Positions 43,831 to 53,328 are shown, numbered from the stretch's first letter. The stretch is 64,000 nucleotides of DNA from Jeotgalibacillus soli (GCF_000829435.1 NZ_JXRP01000018.1:620001-684000); one strand, 5' to 3'. Translations and numbers: made by a program. Notes: generated by a model not told the origin, from the letters alone.

Positions 43831-45021
43831 ATGGATATTGTTGTGAGACCGGGCGATTCTTTAATGTCCTACAGCCAATTGTTTACCATTCATCATCAGC
43901 TTATTAAAGATTCCAATCAGGAGCTTCAATCGGATCGACTAACCGTTGGCCAAAAAATTCAGATTCCTGGTTTTGTCACACAGAATTATCGAATAAAGGT
44001 TGGAGATTCATTATCGCATATTTCTCAAAACCACAAGATTCCGATTGATACAATCTTGCTGGTAAACCCTGGAGTGTTCTTTGATCAGTTAGAAATTGGA
44101 CAAATGATTAATATACCAACAAGGGTCACCTCGCGTATTGTACAAGGGAACCGGCTGTACGATTATGATCAAATGCAGACAGATATTAGGCAACTACAAA
44201 CGGTGTATCCATTTTTATGTGTGCCTTCAATCGGCCGCTCTGTACTTGGGAAAGAAATACCTGAAATCACGATTGGAAACGGAGAGAGACAGGTTCATTA
44301 TAATGGTTCCTTTCATGCCAATGAATGGATAACGACACCGGTGATTATGACGTTTTTAAATGATTATGCTTTATCTCTGACCAACCAAATTCCAATCAGA
44401 GGTCTTTCAGTATATCGTTTGTATCAAGAAAATTTTTTATCGATCGTGCCAATGGTGAATGTGGATGGTGTTAATCTTGTGTTAAACGGACCTCCTGACA
44501 ATGAGCCATGGAGAAGCGAAGTAATCGCCTTAAACAATGGCAACAGAGACTTTTCGGGATGGAAAGCCAACATTCGTGGTGTAGATCTGAATGATCAATT
44601 TCCAGCTAAATGGGAAGAAGAAAGAGCGAATAACCCGAAAACGGCAGGACCACGTGATTATGGAGGGGAAAATCCGTTATCCGAGCCAGAAGCGTTCGCA
44701 ATGGCAGAGCTGACAAGAAAGAGAAATTTTTCAAGAGTGCTCGCTTTTCATACACAGGGAAAAGTAATTTACTGGGGATTTGAGAACCTGGAACCGACGG
44801 AATCTGAAATCCTTGCTAGAGAATTCAGCCGAGTCAGCGGCTATGAGCCGATACAAAAAATTGAAAGCTACGCAGGATACAAAGACTGGTTTATACAGGA
44901 TTGGAGGAGATATGGTTTTACCATTGAGCTGGGCAGTGGAACAAACCCGCTTCCAATAACACAATATGAAAAAATCTATCAAGAAGCACTCGGGATTTTT
45001 CTCGCGGGATTGTATATGTGA
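43831..45021 (+). CDS. LysM-M14 gamma-D-glutamyl-meso-diaminopimelate peptidase (YqgT-like)
   Basis: 396 residues. Two N-terminal LysM repeats (about 2-47 and 51-95, each ending IQIPG or INIPT) bind peptidoglycan. The M14 carboxypeptidase domain follows with zinc ligands in FHANEW and later AFHTQGK, and catalytic Glu in FTIELGSG. This layout matches endopeptidase I of Lysinibacillus sphaericus and B. subtilis YqgT, which cut the gamma-D-Glu-DAP bond in spore or cell-wall peptides. There is no signal peptide, as in those homologues. SD GAGGAGGGA precedes the ATG. Confidence 0.9.
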   Translation: MDIVVRPGDSLMSYSQLFTIHHQLIKDSNQELQSDRLTVGQKIQIPGFVTQNYRIKVGDSLSHISQNHKIPIDTILLVNPGVFFDQLEIGQMINIPTRVTSRIVQGNRLYDYDQMQTDIRQLQTVYPFLCVPSIGRSVLGKEIPEITIGNGERQVHYNGSFHANEWITTPVIMTFLNDYALSLTNQIPIRGLSVYRLYQENFLSIVPMVNVDGVNLVLNGPPDNEPWRSEVIALNNGNRDFSGWKANIRGVDLNDQFPAKWEEERANNPKTAGPRDYGGENPLSEPEAFAMAELTRKRNFSRVLAFHTQGKVIYWGFENLEPTESEILAREFSRVSGYEPIQKIESYAGYKDWFIQDWRRYGFTIELGSGTNPLPITQYEKIYQEALGIFLAGLYM

Positions 45022-45077
45022 GATATTAACTGGGCTTTTATATAAAAAATGATTTTAAAATTTTACAGATCATTTTT

Positions 45078-45117
45078 AAAGAACCGAACAGCAATTGCGG
45101 CTGAATCGGTTCTTTTT
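45078..45117 (+). terminator. Terminator after the LysM-M14 gene
   Basis: AAAGAACCGA and TCGGTTCTTT form a ten-pair stem around an 18-base loop, then TTCTT. Confidence 0.8.
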
Positions 45118-45228
45118 CTTATACATTTTCCATCCCAAATTATCAACTAGAGATAAATGCATAAAATATGCTTCATCAAAGAGGGGAATCAAAGCCATAC
45201 TAAATGAAAATAGGAAAGGAGTGTTATC

Positions 45229-45414
45229 ATGGGAAGAGGAAACAAACATAAATCACGCAGCAATAATAAAAACTCTTTACCCCAAACGCCAGGAAATTTG
45301 AAAATAGAGCCAGCTAATGTGAGTGAAGAGTTTTCTCGTGAGTTAGCAGAACATGGGGATGTAAAAGCAAAGCATGAACTCCGTGTTGCAAACCATCGCA
45401 AAAAAAATAAATAA
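45229..45414 (+). CDS. YfhD-like small protein
   Basis: 61 residues: MGRGNKHKSRSNNKNSLPQT, then VSEEFSRELAEHGDVKAKHE. The MGR-----K--NK-SLPQTP start and EFSRELA-H-D--A middle fit the YfhD family, found only in spore formers, function unknown. SD AAAGGAG is seven bases before the ATG, and a small terminator follows. Confidence 0.75.
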   Translation: MGRGNKHKSRSNNKNSLPQTPGNLKIEPANVSEEFSRELAEHGDVKAKHELRVANHRKKNK

Positions 45415-45417
45415 ATC

Positions 45418-45445
45418 AGGGGGAGTGTTATACTCCTCTTTTTTG
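45418..45445 (+). terminator. Short terminator after the YfhD-like gene
   Basis: GGAGT and ACTCC around GTTAT, followed by a C and T-rich run ending in six T. Confidence 0.65.
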
Positions 45446-45503
45446 ATTTATAGAAAGCACCATCCTCATTTTATCCATGATTTAAAGATTAGGCTCTTTT
45501 AAA

Positions 45504-45613
45504 TTGGCCTGTGGATTTCCGCTTCGCGCTCGCTTTCCGCGGGCGGTTCGGGAGCTGCACTCCCTTTGACTCACTTATCCCGCAGGAATTTCACGCCTTC
45601 CGCTCCAGTCAAC
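45504..45613. repeat. GC-rich Bacillaceae-type intergenic repeat
   Basis: About 110 bases running from TGGCCTGTGGATTTCCGC to CCTTCCGCTCCAGTCAACA. They contain CGCTCGCTTTCCGCGGGCGG and CTCCCTTTGACTC. The wording (TTTCCGCGGG, CCCGCAGGA, TTCCGCTCCAG) is that of a repeat family seen in intergenic regions of many Bacillaceae genomes. It is much richer in GC than its flanks, has no coding capacity, and forms complementary arms (TTCCGCTTCGCGCT against the GAAGGCGTGAAA side). Only one copy is in this window. I have not checked copy number. Confidence 0.6.
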
Positions 45614-45751
45614 ATAATGTATAAACCAACAAATATCTTTAACATAGCGAAAGATTAAAGAGAAATATTTACGAGCAAATATATGTATAATGATGTTACT
45701 GTATATTAAAAAGTCAGAAAATTTAAATAAAAAAGAGGAGGGAGGATAATT

Positions 45752-46765
45752 ATGTGGAAACTGGATACGTACTTTGAAGGATTATATAAGATTATGCAGA
45801 CTGAACAGGACACCGATCATTCACAAAGAAACCATCGTAAGTATTTATCATCAATGCTGAGACAAGCATTAGGTGATTTTCCCGAGAAAAGTCCAGAATA
45901 TAAAATTGACATTTTAGAAAGTGAAGACAATCCAGATTACATCCGTGAGCGTATCTGTTTTCAAACTGCAGAGGGATTAGCTGTACCTATATACGTTTTA
46001 ACTCCGAAAGTAGGCAGCCTCGAAAGCTTTCCAGCGGTCTTAGCTTTGCATGGTCATGGATATGGCAGTAGAGAAATCGTCGGACTGCTTCCTGATGGTT
46101 CTGAGGATAATGGTGAGCCCGGCAGCCATCAACATTTTGCACTGCAGCTTGTAAAGAAAGGAATGAAAGTGTTCGCTCCAGAGGTTCTTGGATTTGGAGA
46201 TCGCATGTTGAAACATGATCAAGAACATAATAAACCTTGTTCTTGCTACACAATGGCAACACATCTTTTACTATATGGGAAAACACTTGCAGGTATAAGA
46301 GTGTTTGAAGCAATACGTACAATCGACATTTTGAATTTATTTGATGATGTAGATAATGATAGCATTGGAATTATGGGATTTTCCGGAGGCGGTCTGATAG
46401 CAGCATATGCTTCCTCATTAGATGAAAGAATTAAAGCAACTGTATTAAGCGGATTTGCTAATACCTTTAAAGGTAGCATTCTTTCAAATGAACATTGTAT
46501 TGATAATTACCTTCCAGGAATCCTACAATATGCAGAGCTGCCGGAACTAATCGGTTTAATTGCTCCAAGAAAATTGTTTGTTGAATCAGGTACCAAAGAT
46601 ACAGTTTTTCCTGTTGAGCATGCAAAAAAAGCAATAGCTGCTTTAGAGAAAACGTATGTCCAATTTCAAGCAAATGGTCAATTTTTCTACGATATTTTTG
46701 AAGGGAAACATGAGATTAGCGGGAGACGCTCTTATGATTGGCTGCGGGCTGCTTTAAAATCTTAA
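45752..46765 (+). CDS. Alpha/beta hydrolase (dienelactone hydrolase / acetyl-esterase-like)
   Basis: 337 residues. ALHGHGYGSREIVGL is the oxyanion region, GIMGFSGGGLIAAYASS holds the nucleophile Ser, GTKDTVFPVEHA the Asp, and EGKHEISGRR the His. The long N-terminal helical part and this motif spacing fit the Abhydrolase_7/DLH-like group. It is cytoplasmic, with no signal peptide. It precedes the catabolic island by 500 bases, but has no island operator upstream, so I would not count it as part of the regulon. Substrate unknown. Confidence 0.8.
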   Translation: MWKLDTYFEGLYKIMQTEQDTDHSQRNHRKYLSSMLRQALGDFPEKSPEYKIDILESEDNPDYIRERICFQTAEGLAVPIYVLTPKVGSLESFPAVLALHGHGYGSREIVGLLPDGSEDNGEPGSHQHFALQLVKKGMKVFAPEVLGFGDRMLKHDQEHNKPCSCYTMATHLLLYGKTLAGIRVFEAIRTIDILNLFDDVDNDSIGIMGFSGGGLIAAYASSLDERIKATVLSGFANTFKGSILSNEHCIDNYLPGILQYAELPELIGLIAPRKLFVESGTKDTVFPVEHAKKAIAALEKTYVQFQANGQFFYDIFEGKHEISGRRSYDWLRAALKS

Positions 46766-47058
46766 CTGCATCATCATAATATGATAACTAAACCGTTTCT
46801 ATGAAACTATACTAATTTCAAGCCTAACAAGATATCGAATAATATTTTTCTGTTTTTAGAGATGTTATAAAAATGGTTCTTTTTAAGGGAAATTGGTTTT
46901 ACCTTGTTTTTTAAGAAGATAGATAGTAACAATCTTTTTTATAAAGTAATGAAAGAGTTTTATAAAAGTAAGAAGAAAGTAGTCATTTTTTCAATTAGAT
47001 TAAATAAATCTCAGCTTATCCTATATAAAAATGAAAAATAAAGAATTTTTAAATAATG
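46766..47058. other. AT-rich gap before the catabolic island
   Basis: No open frame or recognisable motif. It ends at the TTGACA of the operator-bearing promoter at 47059. Confidence 0.5.
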
Positions 47059-47088
47059 TTGACAAAAATACCATCTAGTCGGTATAGT
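47059..47088 (+). promoter_or_regulatory. Promoter with TetR-type operator, site 1
   Basis: TTGACA at 47059, an 18-base spacer and TATAGT at 47083. The palindrome ATACCATCTAGTCGGTAT (47068-47085) fills the spacer and overlaps the -10 box, the classic geometry for repression. It lies about 195 bases before the MmgE/PrpD gene. The geometry is the same as site 3. I infer that the island's TetR protein binds here. Confidence 0.8.
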
Positions 47089-47282
47089 TTTTATAAAATT
47101 CCAGATATATTTGCCATGATTAAATTGATCTTGATTTACCAGTTATCATTTCGCTCAATCTTAAATTATTATTTTCACTAAAATCATGGAGGATGGACCA
47201 TACACAGAATTTCATTTGTTATCTAAGTCAGTTGAACTCTATACTGATTTATAAAATTTATGCTATTGGAAGGAGAAGAATT

Positions 47283-48644
47283 ATGTCCCAAACTGTCAGT
47301 GAAAGATTAGCAGCATTTACGTCTCAACTGTCTTACAGTGATATTCCAGATGAAGTTGTAGAAAAAGCAAAAACCTGTCTTATACATGGAATTGGAGTAG
47401 GACTTGCTGGTTATAAAACCGATTTCCCAAGAATAGCAGCGGAGATTGTAACTCATAACAGCTCTAAATCCAATCAGGCTACTTTGTTATATAACGGATC
47501 AAGATGCTCTCCAATGGATGCTGCTTTTGCCAATGCGGTTCTTTTTCATAGCCGGGTTCAAGAAGATACACATAATACTGCTCACCTTGGAACAGTGGTT
47601 ATCCCAGTAGTGCTGGCATTGGGTGAAGCCGGGAAAAAAAATGGTGAAGAATTACTAACAGCTCTGATTGCCGGCTATGAAATAGGTGGGGTACTAAGTA
47701 AGCACTATACATCAAAAACAACTCCTAGAGGTTTCAGAGCAAGTTCAATTTATGGGATTTTTGGTGCAGCAGCGGCAGCATCTAAGCTATTAAATCTGAA
47801 CGAAGAACAGACCGCTCACGCGTTAGGGTTTGCAGCAAGTTTTGCATCCGGAACTTTGGAAGCGTTTACATCAGGAACGATGGAGTGGAGATTTGAAAAT
47901 GGACTAGCTGCAAAAAACGGGATTTTAAGTGCATTATTATCCAAGCATGGAGCAGACGCCTCATCACATTCGTTTGAAGGTAAAGGGGGCTTTTTCCATG
48001 CATTTGCAGGAAATAGAGAGGAAACGCAGAACATTACTGAAAATTTAGGGAAGCTGTATGAGATCTTGAATGTGACCTTTAAACTTTATCCTGTATGTGC
48101 GTTTAATCAAACTCCTGTAATTAATGCAATTCAAATAGCGAAAGATTCACAAATTCCAACTGAACAAATTCAATCTATAAAAATAGAGATGAATGCGTAC
48201 GAAGCTAACTATCCAGGAATGAGTTCTAAAGGTCCTTTTGCTAATATCAGTCAAACGTTGATGAGCGCTCCTTATTGCGTTGCTGTTTCATTATTGGATA
48301 GTAAAGTAACCCTAAGCAATCTTCAGCAATTTAATGATAAAACAATTCACAAACTTATCTCTAAAACAACAATCATTTCACCAATTGATTTTAAACCATT
48401 ATGTTCAAGAATTACTGTGGAACTCGAAAATGGCCAGATGATCGAAAGGGAAATGAACATTACGGAGGATTATTACAATTTTAATATAGAAGAAGACATA
48501 CAAATTATTAAAGGACTTGAAAAAGAGATGAATATCACTAAAATCGATTTAAATCAATTAATCACTCATATAGTAAATCTTGAAGAAATTGATAATATTT
48601 CAGTTCTAATTCCAACGTTTTCGAAAGTCGAGGAGAAAATATAA
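47283..48644 (+). CDS. MmgE/PrpD family protein
   Basis: 453 residues. Family members include 2-methylcitrate dehydratase, cis-aconitate decarboxylase and iminodisuccinate epimerase, so it most likely acts on a tricarboxylate or similar acid. Visible features are GIGVGLAGYKTDFPRIA, the conserved AFANAVLFHSRVQEDTH (usually AN-----H--D-DD), and KLYPVCAFNQTPVINAI. The usual Asp pair is partly replaced (QEDTHNTAHLG), so the reaction is uncertain. The frame opens 90 bases upstream, but SD GGAAGGAGAAG fixes the ATG at 47283. It is first behind operator site 1. Confidence 0.85.
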   Translation: MSQTVSERLAAFTSQLSYSDIPDEVVEKAKTCLIHGIGVGLAGYKTDFPRIAAEIVTHNSSKSNQATLLYNGSRCSPMDAAFANAVLFHSRVQEDTHNTAHLGTVVIPVVLALGEAGKKNGEELLTALIAGYEIGGVLSKHYTSKTTPRGFRASSIYGIFGAAAAASKLLNLNEEQTAHALGFAASFASGTLEAFTSGTMEWRFENGLAAKNGILSALLSKHGADASSHSFEGKGGFFHAFAGNREETQNITENLGKLYEILNVTFKLYPVCAFNQTPVINAIQIAKDSQIPTEQIQSIKIEMNAYEANYPGMSSKGPFANISQTLMSAPYCVAVSLLDSKVTLSNLQQFNDKTIHKLISKTTIISPIDFKPLCSRITVELENGQMIEREMNITEDYYNFNIEEDIQIIKGLEKEMNITKIDLNQLITHIVNLEEIDNISVLIPTFSKVEEKI

Positions 48645-48669
48645 TTTTCAATTAAATCTCGGTTAAAAA

Positions 48670-48690
48670 ATACCATCTGGTCGGTATTAT
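48670..48690 (+). promoter_or_regulatory. TetR-type operator, site 2
   Basis: ATACCATCTGGTCGGTAT at 48670-48687, one base different from sites 1 and 3. A TATTAT -10-like box follows at 48685. The -35 region (GGTTAA) is poor. It lies between the MmgE/PrpD gene and hyuA, so it may control the carboxylase genes separately or act as a second block. Confidence 0.75.
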
Positions 48691-48805
48691 TAAATAATCA
48701 AGATATATTTTAAGGAGGTGAAAAAATCTTTAAACTACTTTAATTCCTAAAAATTCGTCAAAGCAATGGATCCTTCAAAAAACAATGGAAAGGATGTTAG
48801 TGATT

Positions 48806-50992
48806 ATGCGTAATTCTATGCTTGAATTGATTTGTTCTGTAGATATTGGTGGAACATTTACGGATTCTGTAATCGTTACTAGTGAGGGGACAGTCGCAGA
48901 AGGAAAGGCTTTGACTTCATACAATGATCAGTTTAAATCAGGATTTTTTAATAGTATTGAATCTGCAGCAGAGAAGTTAAATATAAGCCCCAATGATCTT
49001 TACAAAAATATCACAATGATCTCACATGGTTCTACAGTAGCCACCAATACAGTTGTAGAACACAATGGTGCAAATGTTGGCTTACTTACAACAAAGGGAT
49101 TTGAAGACACAATTAATATGATGCGCGGACTCGGACGTGTAACAGGGGAACCTTCGGAAAATATATTAAAAATCACAGAGACTAGCAAACCAACTCCGCT
49201 GGTGTCAAAAGATTCTATATTTGGAATTACGGAACGTATCGATTCTCAGGGAGAAGTAATTGTACAGCTAGATGAAAATAATGTGAGAAAAGCTGCTCGT
49301 ACGTTGTTGGACCAAGGGGTTAATGCTATTGCCATTTCGTTCCTCTGGTCGTTTAAAAATTCTTTACATGAAGAGCGTGTTAAAGAAATTATTCATGAAA
49401 TGGACCCTTCAATCTTTATTACGTGCGGTCATGAAGTCACCAAGACTCTCGGGGAGTATGAACGTACAGTTGCTGCCGTTATCAATGCATATGTTGGACC
49501 AGTTACTTCGAAATATTTGGAGGAAATTAAAGGAAGTCTTCGTGGGAAAGGAGTCGATGCTTCTTTACTCATAATGCAATGCCACGGAGGAATGATTCCA
49601 CTAGAGAGAAGCAAGCAGCTACCTGTACAAACCATTGGATCGGGTCCAGTCGGAGGAATTATGGGTTGCGTCAAAATCATGAGTGAACTTGGTATAAATA
49701 ATCTTATCGCTACAGACATGGGGGGGACAAGCTTTGACATTGGATTGATTAGGGATGGACAGCCACTTTCAGCTGAAAAGACAATCTTAGAGAAATATCA
49801 GTATAACGTTCCAAATGTAGAAATAATCTCGATAGGTGCTGGAGGAGGAAGTATCGCTTGGATTGATCCGTATAGCGGAGCAATGCGAGTAGGTCCCCAA
49901 AGTGCCAAGGCTAATCCTGGTCCAGCCTGCTATGGTTTAGGAGGGACTAAACCAACCGTTACCGATGCTGATCTCTTACTAGGGTATATTGATCCAGAAA
50001 CAGTTTTTGGTTTTGGAAATGGTCGAGGGTTAAAACCAAGTGTTGGATTGGCAGAAGAAGCCGTGTCAACAATCGCTGAACCTCTTGGAATTTCAATTAT
50101 TGATGCCGCTATGGGTGTAGTAGAAATTGTTAATGCCAAAATGGCTAACATTATTGAGAATGAGGTTATAGGTAAAGGATTTGATCCTCGCGATTTTGCT
50201 CTTGTTGCTTATGGTGGTGCAGGTCCAATACATGCAGCTGCGTATTCACGTGACCTCGGAATCAAAATGATTGTCGTTCCAGGTGAAACTTCATCTGTAT
50301 GGTCTGCTTTTGGCATATCCACTAGTGACATTCGCTATGAACTTGAAGAGGAAGTTGGTCTCCTATCTCCTTTTGCACCTGAGACATTGGATGATCGATT
50401 AACGAATCTCGAAATAAAAGGTAAAAATATAGTAGATAAAGAGATCAGTGAGGATGTCTCCATTCATTTTTCACGTTTTGCTAAGCTGCGTTATCAATGG
50501 CAGCGGCATGAATTAGAAATCAGGATTCCTGACAGTCCATTGAATGAGGAAAAAGTACAAGAACTGATCGCAGAATTTACTCATCAATATGAAGAACGTT
50601 ATGGTTCCGCAGCTCTTCTGCCTGAAGCGAAGGTAGAAATCGTTTCAGTACGTTGCGAACCAATGATAGAAGTACCGAAATTCGAACGAAAAAGGCTGCC
50701 AGGCAGTGGCAAAACTCCAGCAGCAGAAGCTTTAAAATCTAGCCGTCACGTATATTTTAGTCGTAACAGTCCACCAGTGGAAACGAATATCTATAATGGA
50801 AGTTTACTAAATAGTGAGAACATCATCGAAGGACCAGCAGTTATTGATTTACTTGGGACTTCAATTGTAGTGGATGTAAACCAAACTGTTATGAAAACAA
50901 CTCATGGAGATTATATCATTCGAATTAATACAAATTTGGAGGAGGAAAAATTTGACCATGACAACATCTCACTCAATAGACAACCATCGTAA
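48806..50992 (+). CDS. HyuA-type subunit (hydantoinase A/oxoprolinase; acetone carboxylase beta-like)
   Basis: About 728 residues. The N-terminal HyuA domain starts with the ATP-binding VDIGGTFTDSVIV, and the core contains IGSGPVGGIMG, ATDMGGTSFDIGLI and YGGAGPIHAAAYSRDLGI. The family uses ATP to open lactams (hydantoin, 5-oxoproline) or, in acetone and acetophenone carboxylases, to phosphorylate the ketone enolate and bicarbonate. The size is close to acetone carboxylase beta. Possible starts are GTG 48800 and ATG 48806 after SD GGAAAGGA; the frame opens at 48785. An AGGAGGTG at 48713 has no start codon near it. Confidence 0.88.
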   Translation: MRNSMLELICSVDIGGTFTDSVIVTSEGTVAEGKALTSYNDQFKSGFFNSIESAAEKLNISPNDLYKNITMISHGSTVATNTVVEHNGANVGLLTTKGFEDTINMMRGLGRVTGEPSENILKITETSKPTPLVSKDSIFGITERIDSQGEVIVQLDENNVRKAARTLLDQGVNAIAISFLWSFKNSLHEERVKEIIHEMDPSIFITCGHEVTKTLGEYERTVAAVINAYVGPVTSKYLEEIKGSLRGKGVDASLLIMQCHGGMIPLERSKQLPVQTIGSGPVGGIMGCVKIMSELGINNLIATDMGGTSFDIGLIRDGQPLSAEKTILEKYQYNVPNVEIISIGAGGGSIAWIDPYSGAMRVGPQSAKANPGPACYGLGGTKPTVTDADLLLGYIDPETVFGFGNGRGLKPSVGLAEEAVSTIAEPLGISIIDAAMGVVEIVNAKMANIIENEVIGKGFDPRDFALVAYGGAGPIHAAAYSRDLGIKMIVVPGETSSVWSAFGISTSDIRYELEEEVGLLSPFAPETLDDRLTNLEIKGKNIVDKEISEDVSIHFSRFAKLRYQWQRHELEIRIPDSPLNEEKVQELIAEFTHQYEERYGSAALLPEAKVEIVSVRCEPMIEVPKFERKRLPGSGKTPAAEALKSSRHVYFSRNSPPVETNIYNGSLLNSENIIEGPAVIDLLGTSIVVDVNQTVMKTTHGDYIIRINTNLEEEKFDHDNISLNRQPS

Positions 50993-53285
50993 ATTTTGGG
51001 ACGGAAATCTTCATGCTTATATCCCGGTTGAGCCATTACAAATTCCACCATCTGTAAAACTACACCGTAATTACAAAACAGATATTGATCCAATTACCTA
51101 TGAAGTAGTTCGACATAACCTTTGGAATGCAAACCTAGAACAAGGAAAGATTGTAGAAAATTTAGCCGTATCCCCAATTACATTAGAAACAAGGGATTTC
51201 CAAACAGCTATATTCACTGAAGATGCTGAAATTTTATTCTTTGGCCCATACTTACAATATTTTGGTGGAATGCTTGATGTAATGATTAAATATGTCATCG
51301 AAAAACGCGGAGAGGAACCAGGCATTCATGACGGAGACGTTTTTATGCAAAATGATCCTTGGGTTGGAACAGCTCATCAACCAGATGTTGGTATTTTTGC
51401 ACCGGTTTATTGGGAGGGTGAAATCTTTTGCTGGGTAGCGAACTGTCTGCACCAAAATGACGTTGGCGGGACTACTCCTGGTAGTTTTTGTCCAGGGGCA
51501 AAAGATATTTTTCATGATCCACCAGTCTTTCCACCTATGCGAATTGTTAAAGAAGGTAAACTAGATATTGAAATCGAAGCAGCTTTCAGACGTCAATCTC
51601 GTACACCCGTAAATGTAGCATTAGATTTACGTGCAGCAATTGCAGCCTGTCATGCTTCAAAAACTAGAATCCTAGGCTTAATAATAAAATATGGACCTGA
51701 AACCGTTAAAGGTGTCATGAAAAAGATTCTTGATACAAGTGAAAACGCTCTGCTCGAACGACTTCAGACCATTCCAGACGGAACATGGAAAGAGCGTGCC
51801 TACCAGGAAGTCGCCGTGACGGGCGATCGTGGTGTCTACCGAATCGAGTTATCTATTACAAAAAAGGGTGACACGTTAACAATTGAAAATAACGGTACAG
51901 AAGAGCAAGCTGGGGCAATCAATTTACCATTCGCTGCTTGGCGAGGAGCCATTCTATCTGCATTTAACGTCATTTTGCTAGCTGATCAAATGGGAGCTGG
52001 TGGTGGAGGGGCAGCGAGACACTGTACTTTCAATCCTACTCCAGGAACAATGACCTGCCCAGATTACGGAGTCGCTGTAAGTCCTGCAGGAATTTATGCA
52101 ACGGAGTTAGGGGTGGCGATGGCTAATACATTGATATCTAAAATGTTGTTAGCATCAAGTGATCCTGCACTTCGTCAATTAGCACTAAGTACGACGAATG
52201 GTCAATGGCAAATTCATATTCATTCAGGTATTAATCAGCGCGGGGAATATTATGTTGGACCGATGTTAGACACGATGATTGGCAGCAGTGGTGCAACCCC
52301 ATATCGAGATGGTTCATTCGCTGACGGCCAATGGTGGATACCGGAAGGGCAGGGACCAAATGTCGAGGGTTATGAACGGGATTGGCCGATCCTTTATCTA
52401 TATAGAAAGGAACACCAAGATTCTGCTGGAGCAGGAAAATTCAGGGGCGGCAACGGTGGTATTCTGGCTTACATGCCCCATAAAGGACAAGTTGGTCTTG
52501 GAGTTTATACTGCAGAGGGTATACCAAAAACTTCTGGTGTACTTGGGGGATCCCCGGGTACCAGAGGTGAAACTGTTTTGATTAAGAATTCAAATATATT
52601 AAATATTATGACTTCTGGACGACTCATAGACAGTGTTGAAGAGCTAGAAGGTGAGCGTCCTCCGTTAACAGGAAAAGGACCAGCTATTGAATTAGGTGCG
52701 GACGATGTTCTTGAATGGAACTGGGGATCTTGTGCAGGTTATGGCGATCCACTTGATCGAGATCCTGAACTAGTACGCCTAGATGTAGAAACAGGAACAA
52801 CATCAGTAGAATTTGCCGAGACGGTATACGGAGTAGTCCTTACAAATCAGCAAACAATTGATGCTAATGAAACAGATTATTTAAGATTGCAAATTCGTCG
52901 TAACCGCCTTAAAGAAGCTGGAGCTCAAATCTCCAGCCGACTAGAGTCCTTAACACAAGTGAAATTCCAATTACCTGAAAATGCAACGACGCTAGGTGAT
53001 AATTTTTGGTTTAAACAAAACAATGGGACCACTCATATCTGCTGCACCCATTGTGGAGAAGAGCTAGCTTCTGGTGAACAAAATTTTAAAGATCATGTTC
53101 CTGTTCGAGAAGAAGATATAGGAAAGATTGGTATAAAGGATGTTAATTTGGAGCGCTTTGTTGATGCCGAAGTCATTTATCGAGAGTTCTTCTGTCCAAG
53201 TTGCGCGGTCCTTCTATCTACGGAGGTTTCTCGTAAAGGAGACCAGCACCTTCATGATTTCATGCTAGAACAAGTCACAAATTAA
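50958..53285 (+). CDS. HyuB-type subunit (acetone carboxylase alpha-like) with C-terminal zinc ribbon
   Basis: About 775 residues. The HyuB body spans about 30-620: DPITYEVVRHNLWNANLEQG, GDVFMQNDPWVGTAHQPDVG, GGGGAARHCTFNP and GAGKFRGGNGG. The last 90 residues are an extra domain with four Cys pairs-positions: C695/C696, C699, C746 and C749 (CCTHCGEE and FCPSC), a zinc ribbon. Length and extension resemble the acetone/acetophenone carboxylase branch more than hydantoinases. SD GGAGGAGG suits TTG 50952 or ATG 50958. The start overlaps the hyuA end by about 35 bases. No separate gamma subunit gene is visible. Confidence 0.85.
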   Translation: MTTSHSIDNHRKFWDGNLHAYIPVEPLQIPPSVKLHRNYKTDIDPITYEVVRHNLWNANLEQGKIVENLAVSPITLETRDFQTAIFTEDAEILFFGPYLQYFGGMLDVMIKYVIEKRGEEPGIHDGDVFMQNDPWVGTAHQPDVGIFAPVYWEGEIFCWVANCLHQNDVGGTTPGSFCPGAKDIFHDPPVFPPMRIVKEGKLDIEIEAAFRRQSRTPVNVALDLRAAIAACHASKTRILGLIIKYGPETVKGVMKKILDTSENALLERLQTIPDGTWKERAYQEVAVTGDRGVYRIELSITKKGDTLTIENNGTEEQAGAINLPFAAWRGAILSAFNVILLADQMGAGGGGAARHCTFNPTPGTMTCPDYGVAVSPAGIYATELGVAMANTLISKMLLASSDPALRQLALSTTNGQWQIHIHSGINQRGEYYVGPMLDTMIGSSGATPYRDGSFADGQWWIPEGQGPNVEGYERDWPILYLYRKEHQDSAGAGKFRGGNGGILAYMPHKGQVGLGVYTAEGIPKTSGVLGGSPGTRGETVLIKNSNILNIMTSGRLIDSVEELEGERPPLTGKGPAIELGADDVLEWNWGSCAGYGDPLDRDPELVRLDVETGTTSVEFAETVYGVVLTNQQTIDANETDYLRLQIRRNRLKEAGAQISSRLESLTQVKFQLPENATTLGDNFWFKQNNGTTHICCTHCGEELASGEQNFKDHVPVREEDIGKIGIKDVNLERFVDAEVIYREFFCPSCAVLLSTEVSRKGDQHLHDFMLEQVTN

Positions 53286-53294
53286 TCTTCCCAT

Positions 53295-53328
53295 TTCTCC
53301 CTGGTGTCTTAATTAGCCAGGGGGGAAA
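53295..53328 (+). other. Stem-loop after the HyuB gene
   Basis: TTCTCCCTGG and CCAGGGGGGAA pair around a 12-base loop. There is no T tail (AAAAATC follows), so it is a weak terminator or an mRNA-stabilising hairpin. Confidence 0.5.

Noticed and set aside
45504..45613. CRISPR or insertion-sequence end
   Set aside because: Single unit with no repeat-spacer pattern and no transposase or target duplication nearby.
45752..46765. Alpha/beta hydrolase as a member of the TetR regulon
   Set aside because: No ATACC-N8-GGTAT site upstream and a 500-base gap to the first operator-bearing promoter.
48785..48805. First ATG of the hyuA frame as its start
   Set aside because: The SD GGAAAGGA overlaps that ATG; starts at 48800 or 48806 fit better.
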